A DNA stretch of 6,589 nt from Planctomycetaceae bacterium (GCA_947463775.1 CANHVD010000339.1:1-6589); one strand, 5' to 3'; shown: positions 1-6,589, counted from the first letter of the stretch. The notes: generated by a model not told the origin, from the sequence alone. A program made the numbers and translations.

Positions 1-84
1 AGCCGATAAAGACTTCAATTGGCTTCGCTGTAAGTTTTCCCAGTCGTTGCCGTTCTCCTTTCTTTCTTCTCTGGAAACGTTTTT

Positions 85-88
85 GGAG
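85..88 (+). promoter_or_regulatory. Shine-Dalgarno site of the DUF1559 gene
   Basis: GGAG lies 6 nt upstream of ATG 95. It decides the start in favour of the nine-residue prepilin leader rather than the in-frame upstream TTG at 47. Confidence 0.7.
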
Positions 89-94
89 TTTGAC

Positions 95-1057
<963 letters not shown>

Positions 1058-1080
1058 TTCCACAGTTGTCTGACTTGAGT

Positions 1081-1116
1081 CCCTGGGGGCAAACATCTGC
1101 CTCCAGGGTTTCTTTA
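1081..1116 (+). terminator. Rho-independent terminator after the DUF1559 gene
   Basis: The arms CCCTGGGGGC (1081-1090) and GCCTCCAGGG (1099-1108) pair over ten positions with one G-T wobble, enclosing the 8-nt loop AAACATCT. The T-rich run TTTCTTTA (1109-1116) follows directly. It begins 23 nt after the stop codon at 1055-1057. It should end most transcripts of the prepilin-like gene, so the lipoprotein gene downstream probably depends on read-through or on its own promoter, which I could not identify. Confidence 0.9.
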
Positions 1117-1144
1117 TCGTGATACAATTTGTCCTTTGAGAAGC

Positions 1145-1639
1145 ATGATGTCTAATAAATTCTGCACACTGCTTGCGGTGATGTCTTTTGCCTGCTTGAC
1201 AATTGCTGGTTGTGGTGGCCGGGGTGATGGCTATTCGGGTTCCCGAGGCCAGGTCAATGGTAAGGTCACGATCGACGGGCAGCCGTTGCAGAAAGGTTGT
1301 CAGATTATCTTCATTTCGGCCACCGGCGGATATACCGCAGCCGGAGTGATCGGTGATGGTGGTGCGTATAAACTTGAGTATCCTGATGGCGGAGGGCTGC
1401 CTGCTGTTGAATACCAAATTCAGTTCACAGCCCCAATTGCTGCGCCGGTACCATCAACTCCCGCCGCCCCAGTGGACCCCACCAAGATGGCCGCGTCGAT
1501 GAAAGTTGGCGCGAAGATGAAGGCTGCTGACGAAGGCCCGATTCCTACAAAGTACCAGTCGACCAATTCCAGCACGATGTCCTTTGTCGTCAAGGACGGC
1601 GAAAACAAGGCCGACTTCGACTTGAAGAAGGGTGGCTAA
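1145..1639 (+). CDS. Lipoprotein with carboxypeptidase-regulatory-like (beta-sandwich) domain
   Basis: Small predicted exported lipoprotein of 164 residues. Residues 1-22 form a signal peptide with hydrophobic core TLLAVMSFACLTIA, and I20-A21-G22-C23 is a lipobox predicting lipidation at Cys23. Residues 36-95 (GQVNGKVTIDGQPLQKG, then GDGGAYKLEY and VEYQIQF) follow the strand pattern of the carboxypeptidase regulatory-like fold common in planctomycete lipoproteins. A Pro/Ala/Lys-rich stretch (about 97-126) precedes the family's usual ending, IPTKYQ (133-138) then a final strand FVVKDGENKADFDL. The start is ATG 1145 or ATG 1148. The purine-rich GAGAAG (1138-1143) fits 1148 better as a ribosome binding site, and the two differ by one residue. 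An in-frame TTG at 1136 is less likely. Such genes often sit beside DUF1559 genes. The specific ligand or partner is unknown. Confidence 0.88.
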   Translation: MMSNKFCTLLAVMSFACLTIAGCGGRGDGYSGSRGQVNGKVTIDGQPLQKGCQIIFISATGGYTAAGVIGDGGAYKLEYPDGGGLPAVEYQIQFTAPIAAPVPSTPAAPVDPTKMAASMKVGAKMKAADEGPIPTKYQSTNSSTMSFVVKDGENKADFDLKKGG

Positions 1640-1642
1640 TTA

Positions 1643-1664
1643 AGGCTCGTGGCGAGCCTAATTT
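1643..1664 (+). terminator. Possible terminator hairpin after the lipoprotein gene
   Basis: AGGCTCG (1643-1649) and CGAGCCT (1653-1659) form a perfect 7-bp stem with a 3-nt loop TGG, starting 3 nt after the stop codon. It is followed by AATTT, a much weaker T-tract than that of the upstream terminator, so termination strength is uncertain. Confidence 0.5.
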
Positions 1665-1707
1665 GGTGCCGCAGTTGAGAGAGTCTTCCTCAGCAGCCGC
1701 ACCAAAT
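1661..1707 (+). repeat. Long imperfect inverted repeat (47 nt stem-loop)
   Basis: ATTTGGTGCCGC (1661-1672) pairs with GCCGCACCAAAT (1696-1707) with a single mismatch. Past an A-A mismatch, the inner part GTTGAG (1674-1679) pairs with CTCAGC (1689-1694) including one T-G wobble, leaving the 9-nt loop AGAGTCTTC. There are 17 paired positions in total. It lies immediately after the putative terminator hairpin of the lipoprotein gene. It could be a second terminator-like or mRNA-stabilising structure; no strong T-tract follows. Confidence 0.6.
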
Positions 1708-1740
1708 CTCGTGAGCATGGAGTTTTGCTCTCAGATCTGA

Positions 1741-2251
1741 CCTGCCGCTTCGCCAATGATACACCGGTCGTTAGCTAGGACGTTGTCTCTGTTGGCTGCA
1801 AAGAGCGTCTTGTGCGGGCACGATAGACGCAACGATCTGAATGACGTTTCCTGCGAAGACCCCGCCTCAATTTCTGTCGCTCGAAGAATAAGACCTGCTC
1901 GCTCTTCGCATATGGTTCGGCAGCAGAAATGGCTTGCGATGCCCTCTTTCAGAGATTCCCTGCCCTGCAAAGAGTTTGCGACCACTGTGGCCAACTTCTC
2001 GGTCACGTTCTAGTCGCCGTTGCCTACGTGGCGTTCAGTCCCCTGCGGCAACTCACTGAGTAAGAATCTGTACGCTACAGAACTCAGTCCACGGTTGAAG
2101 GTAACGCGGGCTCAATGACACGCTGGATTCCTATCAGATACAAGCGTCAGGCAGTGGGCCTCAATAGGTTCACTCGAATGTGACCTTTCTTGTCCCGCGT
2201 GCCGTCGGCCCTCCGCAAAACCTTGATCCTCATTCATTTCGCGAAGACACA
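1741..2251. other. Stretch without a confidently supported gene
   Basis: No recognisable protein or RNA gene is seen here. Two overlapping ORFs are open on opposite strands: 1756-2013 on + (85 aa) and 1731-2006 on - (91 aa, GTG start). Neither has a family motif I recognise, a hydrophobic signal or a clear ribosome binding site. At most one can be real and both may be chance. The second half (about 2015-2090) is rich in inverted repeats, the best of which is listed separately. The region may hold a decayed gene, an untranslated structured element or a long 5' regulatory region of the pqiA-like operon. Confidence 0.4.
2055..2088. repeat. Bulged perfect hairpin in the intergenic region
   Basis: The outer arms ACTGAGT (2055-2061) and ACTCAGT (2082-2088) are perfectly complementary. 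The inner arms TCTGTA (2067-2072) and TACAGA (2076-2081) are also perfect. The loop is CGC (2073-2075), and the only unpaired bases in the stem are a 5-nt bulge AAGAA (2062-2066) on the 5' side. Thirteen of thirteen stem pairs match. Smaller dyads lie just upstream: CGCC (2015-2018) with GGCG (2030-2033), and GTTGCC (2019-2024) with GGCAAC (2047-2052). No T-tract follows, so it is not a standard terminator, and the integron attC core motifs are absent. Confidence 0.6.
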
Positions 2252-2507
2252 ATGCATGCTGCTCGTCGTCTTGCCATGTGGGGAAGTTCGCAGGTTCTGC
2301 TAAGCGGCATGCTGATCCTCATGAGCACCAATAACTGCACAGTGAAACAGTTGTGATTTCCTGCAAGCGGCTTCAAATACTCCCGTTTTGCCAACTATCT
2401 GGTAGATTCAGCCCCCTCCCCGCCAGGGATATGACCCGAAGTACGAACAAATGCTGGGGACCGCCCAGCCAACTGCCCGACTCGAAATCATTGAACTCGA
2501 GGGCTAA
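2252..2507 (+). pseudogene. Small decayed gene, one nonsense and one frameshift (candidate)
   Basis: Reading from ATG 2252 gives MHAARRLAMWGSSQVLLSGM and then LILMSTNNCTVKQL before TGA at 2354-2356. The N-terminus has two arginines followed by a hydrophobic stretch, like a signal or anchor segment. In the same frame beyond the TGA the reading continues FPASGFKYSRFANYLVDSAP, then SPPG, until TGA at 2432-2434. Dropping one G from the GGG at 2426-2428 joins it to the next frame, GYDPKYEQMLGTAQ then PTARLEIIELEG, ending at TAA 2505-2507. The repaired product would be 84 residues. The protein-like composition of all three segments and the simple two-lesion explanation favour a pseudogene or sequencing errors over chance. 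I do not recognise the family. It lies 61 nt upstream of the pqiA-like gene. A chance arrangement cannot be excluded. Confidence 0.4.
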
Positions 2508-2568
2508 GCAGGCGAGACTTTGCAGCAGATAAACGGTCGTCGGGCGAGAGGTCTGGAGTCACTGCACC

Positions 2569-3162
2569 ATGAGCAAAAACCTTTCCTGTCGTTGCTGTGG
2601 ACTGATCCACGAAATCCCGACTCTCCAGGTGCAGCAGCGTGCGGTTTGTACTCGTTGCGGCACAGTGTTTGCGCCCCCGGGCTGCCGACGGACCACCTCC
2701 AGCCGCACTGCTGCTGCAACAGTAGCGGCATTAGTCTTGTTCTGGCCGGCGGTGCTGTGTCCCATTCTGGAAATTGAAAAGATGGGGATGCGGCAGCAGT
2801 CCAGCATCCTGGGCGGCGCGATTGATTTGCTGAAGCAGGGCAACTGGCTGGTGGGCGGAGTTATTCTGCTGTTCTCTGTCATATTCCCTCTCACGAAAAT
2901 TGTCCTGTTACTGGAACTAAGCCTGCTGGAGTTTCTGCACAGGCGACACAAAGCTGCGTCTCTCAAACTGATGGAACACATGGGACGCTGGAGCATGATG
3001 GATGTCCTGCTGCTGGCGTTTCTGGTCATGCTGGTCAAACTGGGAAACATCGTACAGTTTCATTTTGGACCGGCTGTTATTGCATTCGTGCTGTGTGTTG
3101 CGATGAGCATGGTCGCCTCCATATCCTTTGATCCTCACGCGATCTGGGAGGACAGTGAATGA
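2569..3162 (+). CDS. pqiA: PqiA-like inner-membrane protein (single PqiA domain)
   Basis: A 197-residue integral membrane protein of the paraquat-inducible protein A family, thought to act with MCE proteins in lipid transport across the envelope. Residues 7-31 hold a zinc-ribbon-like cluster, C7-x-C9-C10-G and C27-T-R-C30-G. Four membrane segments follow at about 46-66, 93-119, 142-159 and 165-187. Family-typical features are GNWLVGG leading to the FPLTK turn (106-110), WSMMDVLLLAFLVMLVKLG (141-159) and FGPAVIAF (167-173). E. coli PqiA has two such domains in about 420 residues; this protein has one, as many single-domain relatives do. Start ATG 2569 has GGAG (2555-2558) 10 nt upstream, a modest ribosome binding site. 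Its stop overlaps the next start by 4 nt (ATGA), so it is translationally coupled to the MCE gene. The symbol is a family-level label. Confidence 0.9.
   Translation: MSKNLSCRCCGLIHEIPTLQVQQRAVCTRCGTVFAPPGCRRTTSSRTAAATVAALVLFWPAVLCPILEIEKMGMRQQSSILGGAIDLLKQGNWLVGGVILLFSVIFPLTKIVLLLELSLLEFLHRRHKAASLKLMEHMGRWSMMDVLLLAFLVMLVKLGNIVQFHFGPAVIAFVLCVAMSMVASISFDPHAIWEDSE
3146..3152 (+). promoter_or_regulatory. Ribosome binding site of the MCE gene, inside the pqiA-like gene
   Basis: GGGAGGA, a near-consensus Shine-Dalgarno sequence, lies 6 nt before ATG 3159 within the last codons of the pqiA-like gene. It supports the overlapping start and suggests the second protein is made efficiently. Confidence 0.75.
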
Positions 3163-4805
3163 CACCTCTTGCTGCTTCTGAGTCATCTCCCTCAGATTCT
3201 GCTGCGTCAGAGAAGAGTGCACCGAGGAATATCGTGGACGCACAAACTCCGAACCAGAATCAACAGCCAACGTCTCCGCCGATCTCTTATGAGGTGAAAA
3301 GTCCGTTTCCAGTGGCTGATATTCGCGAAGTCCGCGCGGTAACGTCGGCATTGTTCCTGCGTTCAAAGTTATGGTGGGTGACTGTTGCGTGCTTCCTCTT
3401 GGCCTTTTGGCTGACATGGACTTCGATTCCATCCGTTGGTCCGTCGATCACAATTCGTTTTCCGGATGGACATGGTTTAAAGGCCGGCGATGCTGTTCGT
3501 CATCGAGGAATCGAAGCGGGCATCGTCGAGAGTGTGGCGTTGAGTGACGACCTTTCGCAGATAGCCGCCACGGTCACTTTGACTCCCGGAGCGGCTGGCC
3601 TGGCCCGCGAGGGTGCGAGATTCTGGATCGTGCGACCACAGCTAAGCCTCGCTGGAGTCAGCGGACTGGAAACCGCTGTCGGAGCAAAATACATCGGCGT
3701 AAGCCCCGGCGATCCCGATGCACCGCAGCAGAGCCGCTTTGAAGGGCTCGGCGCGGCGCCGCCGGATGAGAATAGTGGCGAAGGAATTGATGTTGTTCTC
3801 CGCAGTGACTCAAAGCATGGCGTCACAGTCGGTGCTCCGGTGACATGGCGCGGAGTTGATGTCGGACAGATTCTTTCCATCAATCTGTCCCCGGATGCAA
3901 GATTTGTCGACATCCACGCACGGATCAATTCTGAGTATATGCGTCTGTTGCGTACGTCGTCGAAATTCTGGGTCACAAGTGGTCTTGGGATCGACGTGGG
4001 GCTGAGCGGTGTTCGTCTGAATGCGGATTCGCTGAGCACGATCGTTCGAGGAGGCGTCTCGTTTGCCACGCTCGCAGTCAGCAAAGAAAAGACGCCGGTC
4101 ACGACCGGGCAAATGTTTCAGTTGCATGATAAACCAGAAGCCGCATGGCTCAGCACAGCATCTTCGCTGCCGCTGATCGATTTTGATCTGCCTCCGACAC
4201 TGATCATCCAGGGATCTCGTCGAACCAGCCTTCTGGGAATTTCACGAACTCAGAAATTCACCGTCAACGGAGTGCTGGTCAAGCAAGGCGATCAGACTTA
4301 CATCCTGACCGCGACTGACGCATTGCCCGAAGCCATCGCAGAATCGACCGATGCTGCCGAAAAAGCTGGACTGGAATACGTTATCAGTTCGCCACAAAGC
4401 ACAGTCACCCAGACCATCGTCATGGTGCCACCCGCTTCGCCAACAAGCAACGGTGTAACGAATGACACATCCAAGCAATCCGGCTCCGTGATGTTTCCGT
4501 TTGCCGACACAACGACGGAACTGCCAGCCGTGAACTACGCCACCTTTCGAACACCGAAGGAACCCGAAGAATGCTGTCTGTGCCGCAGTGTAAAAACTGA
4601 CGGCGATGCCTCGACTGTGATTCAGAGCATCAGCCTGAACCAGCTCAAGCTTGATGGAACAGACTGGATGGTCAACATGGAAGGCGAAGATCTTTCGTCG
4701 TGGAATGGAGCCCCGGTAGTTTCGCTGCAGGATGGAAAAATCATCGGCTTGTTTGTGGCGGGAAAGAAAGGAGCCATGATTGTCCCCCATCGTGAGGCTC
4801 CGTGA
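3159..4805 (+). CDS. pqiB: PqiB-like MCE protein with C-terminal pseudo-protease-like region
   Basis: A 548-residue membrane-anchored periplasmic protein of the MCE/PqiB family, which builds lipid-transport barrels or tubes spanning the envelope. Residues 1-50 are a Ser/Pro/Gln-rich cytoplasmic tail, and 71-90 (LWWVTVACFLLAFWLTWTSI) form one membrane anchor. MCE domain 1 spans about 95-184 (FPDGHGLKAGDAVRHRGIEA; ends AKYIGVSPG) and MCE domain 2 about 208-307 (DSKHGVTVGAPVTWRGVDVG). The GQMFQLHD segment (317-324) is the usual PqiB linker. E. coli PqiB (about 546 residues) then has a third MCE domain; here none is visible. Instead residues about 345-548 resemble a trypsin-like protease: VNGVLVKQGDQTYILTATDA (369-388) and SSWNGAPVVSLQDGKIIGLF (513-532). 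The positions expected for catalytic His, Asp and Ser read D387, N459 and N516, so it would be inactive. A Cys-rich ECCLC lies at 471-475. The start is fixed by the coupled ATGA overlap and a strong ribosome binding site. The MCE call is secure; the protease-fold call is inference. Confidence 0.87.
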   Translation: MTPLAASESSPSDSAASEKSAPRNIVDAQTPNQNQQPTSPPISYEVKSPFPVADIREVRAVTSALFLRSKLWWVTVACFLLAFWLTWTSIPSVGPSITIRFPDGHGLKAGDAVRHRGIEAGIVESVALSDDLSQIAATVTLTPGAAGLAREGARFWIVRPQLSLAGVSGLETAVGAKYIGVSPGDPDAPQQSRFEGLGAAPPDENSGEGIDVVLRSDSKHGVTVGAPVTWRGVDVGQILSINLSPDARFVDIHARINSEYMRLLRTSSKFWVTSGLGIDVGLSGVRLNADSLSTIVRGGVSFATLAVSKEKTPVTTGQMFQLHDKPEAAWLSTASSLPLIDFDLPPTLIIQGSRRTSLLGISRTQKFTVNGVLVKQGDQTYILTATDALPEAIAESTDAAEKAGLEYVISSPQSTVTQTIVMVPPASPTSNGVTNDTSKQSGSVMFPFADTTTELPAVNYATFRTPKEPEECCLCRSVKTDGDASTVIQSISLNQLKLDGTDWMVNMEGEDLSSWNGAPVVSLQDGKIIGLFVAGKKGAMIVPHREAP

Positions 4806-4826
4806 CTGAACAACGCCAGATTCCAT

Positions 4827-4842
4827 CTCTGCGGTAGCAGAG
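4827..4842 (+). other. Small perfect hairpin after the MCE gene
   Basis: CTCTGC (4827-4832) and GCAGAG (4837-4842) form a 6-bp stem with loop GGTA, 22 nt after the MCE stop codon. There is no T-tract, so it may be a weak attenuator or 3'-end stabiliser rather than a terminator. Just after it AGGCACG occurs twice, at 4847-4853 and 4859-4865. The rest of the 183-base gap before the GTPase gene shows no gene; CATAAT at 4937-4942 looks like a -10 box but has no convincing -35 partner. Confidence 0.4.
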
Positions 4843-4988
4843 CATCAGGCACGCCATTAGGCACGAACCGATGGGTAAATGGTCGGCCGAAGGTAGACCG
4901 TGGCCGGGGCGCGGGCGTAAGCTACTCATTGTTAGTCATAATTCGTTGAAAACGAGAAGACTCTGCTGCGACAGGTAGCTCGAGAAAC

Positions 4989-6326
4989 ATGTCATCCTCC
5001 GACCGGTCTATTTCGTTGCTGCCGCTGGTCACTTGCCCCACTTGCTGGTTCAAGTTCCCGCCGGAGGACATTCTATGGGTAGCGACTCATAGCAGCCTGC
5101 TGGGCGATTCGCGTGCGGGCGATGCGGAGTACCGCAGATTCCTGCCAACGCTGTTCACCGTCGACGGACGAGCACTCGACGAGAAAAATGAGCCGTGCCA
5201 TGAACTGGCTTGTCCTCGCTGCCATGCGGTGGTCAATCGCGGCCTGCTTGAAATGGAGCCTTTGTTCCTGTCGATTCTGGGAGCTCCGTCTTCCGGAAAG
5301 TCGTTCTATCTGGCCACGATGATTCATTCTGTGGGAGCGATTCTCAGCAAGCAATTCCGCCTCCGGTTCGAAAATGCAGCACCGCGGGCCAATCAACTGA
5401 TGACAGAGTATGTCAAAACGTTGTTTGATTACGAAGACCACGAGAAACTCGTCAAGCTGGAAAAAACCGACCGCACTGGCAAATGGTACATTGAATCTCA
5501 CGTGGGTGGTCAGGACCTGCTGTTGTCGCGCCCGTATTTGTATTCCGTCCAGCCCGATGAATCACATCCATTGTATGCGCAACGCCGCCAGGTCTCTCGC
5601 ATGATCTGTCTGTACGATAATGCAGGCGAACACTTTCTGCCGGGTGCAGTCACTTCACAGACCCCGGTTATTGACCACATGGCCAAGTCGGAGGCTCTGC
5701 TATTCATTTATGATCCAACGCAGGAGTCCGCGTTTCGGCGAGCGTGTCGATCCTGCAATGATGCCAGCCTGGATCCTCAACTGGAAACCGTGATCAATTC
5801 GTATCCTCAGGCTGACGTGCTTTCGGAAGCGGCGTCAAGAGTTCGACAACTGACCGGAATGTCGGCCACCGATAAATTCGATCGCCCCTTGATCGTGATC
5901 GTCCACAAGTTTGATGCATGGCGGCCGTTGCTGAAGAAGTCTCCAAAAAGGCTTGATGAAGCCATTCAGGTGTCGCCCACTGGTGAAGCGACGCTGCAGC
6001 TGGAAGTACTACGGGAAGTTTCAAAGAATGTTGAAGAGCTGCTGATGGAATACGGTGCGTCCATCGTGACGGCCGCGCGAGGCTTTGCCAAAGAGGTGAT
6101 CTTTATCCCCGTAACGGCGACCGGGCGTAGTCCGATCGTGGCGGGGGCCGATGCGAATGGTCGAGTCGATCTGCGGTTCGATCCCAGCCAGATTTTTCCT
6201 CGCTGGGTTGAACTTCCCGTGCTTTACGCTTTGCATCACGCGGGCCTGCGGTCGGGCGATGAGGCGTTCATTCCATCCGAGAACGCCGCGAAGCCTCCAG
6301 TCTCCATCCGGGAGCCCGTCTCATGA
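4989..6326 (+). CDS. Zinc-ribbon P-loop GTPase, DO-GTPase2 (double-GTPase 2) type
   Basis: A 445-residue soluble predicted GTPase. Residues 16-19 (CPTC) and 75-78 (CPRC) are two Cys pairs that should form one split zinc ribbon with a roughly 55-residue insert. The GTPase domain starts at about 91: Walker A/G1 is GAPSSGKS (98-105), G3/Walker B is MICLYDNAGE (205-214, with D210 and G213), G4 is HKFD (306-309) in place of NKxD, and a G5-like FIPVTATG lies at 372-379. No membrane segment is apparent. This order of zinc ribbon and P-loop domain, followed immediately by a GAP1-like gene, matches the DO-GTPase2 proteins of GTPase-associated systems, computationally predicted conflict or signalling modules. 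Start ATG 4989 is the only ATG after an in-frame stop at 4947-4949; its ribosome binding site is weak (GAG at 4982-4984). The stop overlaps the next start by 4 nt, indicating coupling. The GTPase call is strong; the exact subfamily rests on motifs recalled by eye. Confidence 0.85.
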   Translation: MSSSDRSISLLPLVTCPTCWFKFPPEDILWVATHSSLLGDSRAGDAEYRRFLPTLFTVDGRALDEKNEPCHELACPRCHAVVNRGLLEMEPLFLSILGAPSSGKSFYLATMIHSVGAILSKQFRLRFENAAPRANQLMTEYVKTLFDYEDHEKLVKLEKTDRTGKWYIESHVGGQDLLLSRPYLYSVQPDESHPLYAQRRQVSRMICLYDNAGEHFLPGAVTSQTPVIDHMAKSEALLFIYDPTQESAFRRACRSCNDASLDPQLETVINSYPQADVLSEAASRVRQLTGMSATDKFDRPLIVIVHKFDAWRPLLKKSPKRLDEAIQVSPTGEATLQLEVLREVSKNVEELLMEYGASIVTAARGFAKEVIFIPVTATGRSPIVAGADANGRVDLRFDPSQIFPRWVELPVLYALHHAGLRSGDEAFIPSENAAKPPVSIREPVS

Positions 6327-6589
6327 TGCAGGAGATTGTCTTCACTTCCGCGCGACGAGGATTGCGGTCCGGAAGCACCGGATTCTGCACCGTGCGCAGT
6401 ACTCGCGGCATGCCCGGTAATCTCGCGCAGTTGCTGGAACGACTGACCGGCTACGCTCATGTCTTTGATGCGTACGGCTCGGAGGCGAACTGGAATCCGG
6501 TCAGCTATGCCCATTACGTGGCACGGCTCGGCGGGCAACGCTTTCACATCCTGTCTCGAATCAGCAACGCACCGCTGGATCATACGAAT
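6323..6589 (+). CDS. GTPase-associated protein 1 (GAP1), N-terminal domain type 2, partial
   Basis: The first 89 residues of a longer protein that is still open at the window's end. It starts MMQEIVFTSARRGLRSGSTG and continues FCTVRSTRGMPGNLAQLLER, then LTGYAHVFD, NPVSYAHYV and the strand RFHILSRISNAPLDHT. The pattern TSAxRGLxxGSxGFCTVxSTxGMP, then a GYxH segment, NPVxYxH and HILSRI, is what I associate with the N-terminal domain of GAP1, the partner of double-GTPases. Start ATG 6323 overlaps the GTPase stop by 4 nt and has GGGAG (6310-6314) 8 nt upstream; ATG 6326 directly follows in frame. The coupling implies the two proteins are made together and probably interact. Full-length relatives are considerably longer, with middle and C-terminal domains. 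The biochemical activity of the family is not established. Confidence 0.8.
   Translation, partial: MMQEIVFTSARRGLRSGSTGFCTVRSTRGMPGNLAQLLERLTGYAHVFDAYGSEANWNPVSYAHYVARLGGQRFHILSRISNAPLDHTN

Noticed and set aside
47..94. Upstream TTG start extending the DUF1559 gene by 16 residues
   Set aside because: ATG 95 has a well-spaced GGAG and yields a normal prepilin leader. The extension would bury the leader behind extra hydrophobic residues.
2041..2100. Integron attC-like recombination site around the hairpin
   Set aside because: The bulged hairpin recalls attC, but the flanking RYYYAAC and GTTRRRY core sites are not present and there is no integrase or cassette array.
2360..2400. tRNA-like TTCAAAT segment
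   Set aside because: No acceptor stem or cloverleaf pairing can be drawn around it.
4900..4988. Sigma70-like promoter for the GTPase gene
   Set aside because: CATAAT at 4937-4942 resembles a -10 box, but no -35 element lies 16-18 bases upstream and planctomycete promoters are poorly defined.
4242..6583. Minus-strand and out-of-frame ORFs in the MCE, GTPase and GAP1 genes (for example 4242-4826, 5073-5501, 6151-6420, 6236-6583)
   Set aside because: All are antisense or alternate frames of genes with clear domain motifs. The 6236-6583 minus-strand frame is the shadow of the GTPase end and the partial GAP1-like gene.

Overview
The window looks like chromosomal DNA from a planctomycete (phylum Planctomycetota). 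The strongest sign is the first gene, a DUF1559 protein with a type IV prepilin-like N-terminus and a C-terminal H-x9-DG motif, a family greatly expanded in that phylum. It is followed by a small lipoprotein with a carboxypeptidase-regulatory-like beta-sandwich, a common neighbour there. I cannot name a genus. All supported genes are on the + strand.

Layout. (1) Positions 95-1639: the prepilin-like DUF1559 gene, a strong intrinsic terminator (1081-1116), then the lipoprotein gene, followed by a cluster of dyad symmetries (1643-1740). (2) Positions 1740-2568: about 830 bases without an intact gene. This holds two overlapping antiparallel ORFs of doubtful status, a well-formed bulged hairpin (2055-2088), and what looks like a small decayed gene (2252-2507) broken by one stop codon and one apparent single-base frameshift. 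(3) Positions 2569-4805: a translationally coupled pair. One gene is a single-domain PqiA-like membrane protein with an N-terminal zinc-ribbon-like segment. The other is a PqiB/MCE-like protein with two MCE domains and a C-terminal region resembling a trypsin-like protease fold with all three catalytic positions substituted. (4) Positions 4989-6589: a second coupled pair. One gene is a zinc-ribbon P-loop GTPase of the DO-GTPase2 type. The other is the start of a GAP1-N2-like protein that runs off the window's end.

How the genes may work together. PqiA/PqiB-type proteins form envelope-spanning lipid-transport assemblies in proteobacteria, and the coupled pair here probably does a related job, with the pseudo-protease-like module where PqiB normally has its third MCE domain. 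The GTPase and GAP1-like pair matches the core of GTPase-centred gene neighbourhoods that have been predicted computationally to be NTP-dependent conflict or signalling systems. A 183-base gap separates the two pairs, so a functional link between them is only a hypothesis. The rest of the GTPase system should lie downstream, outside this window.
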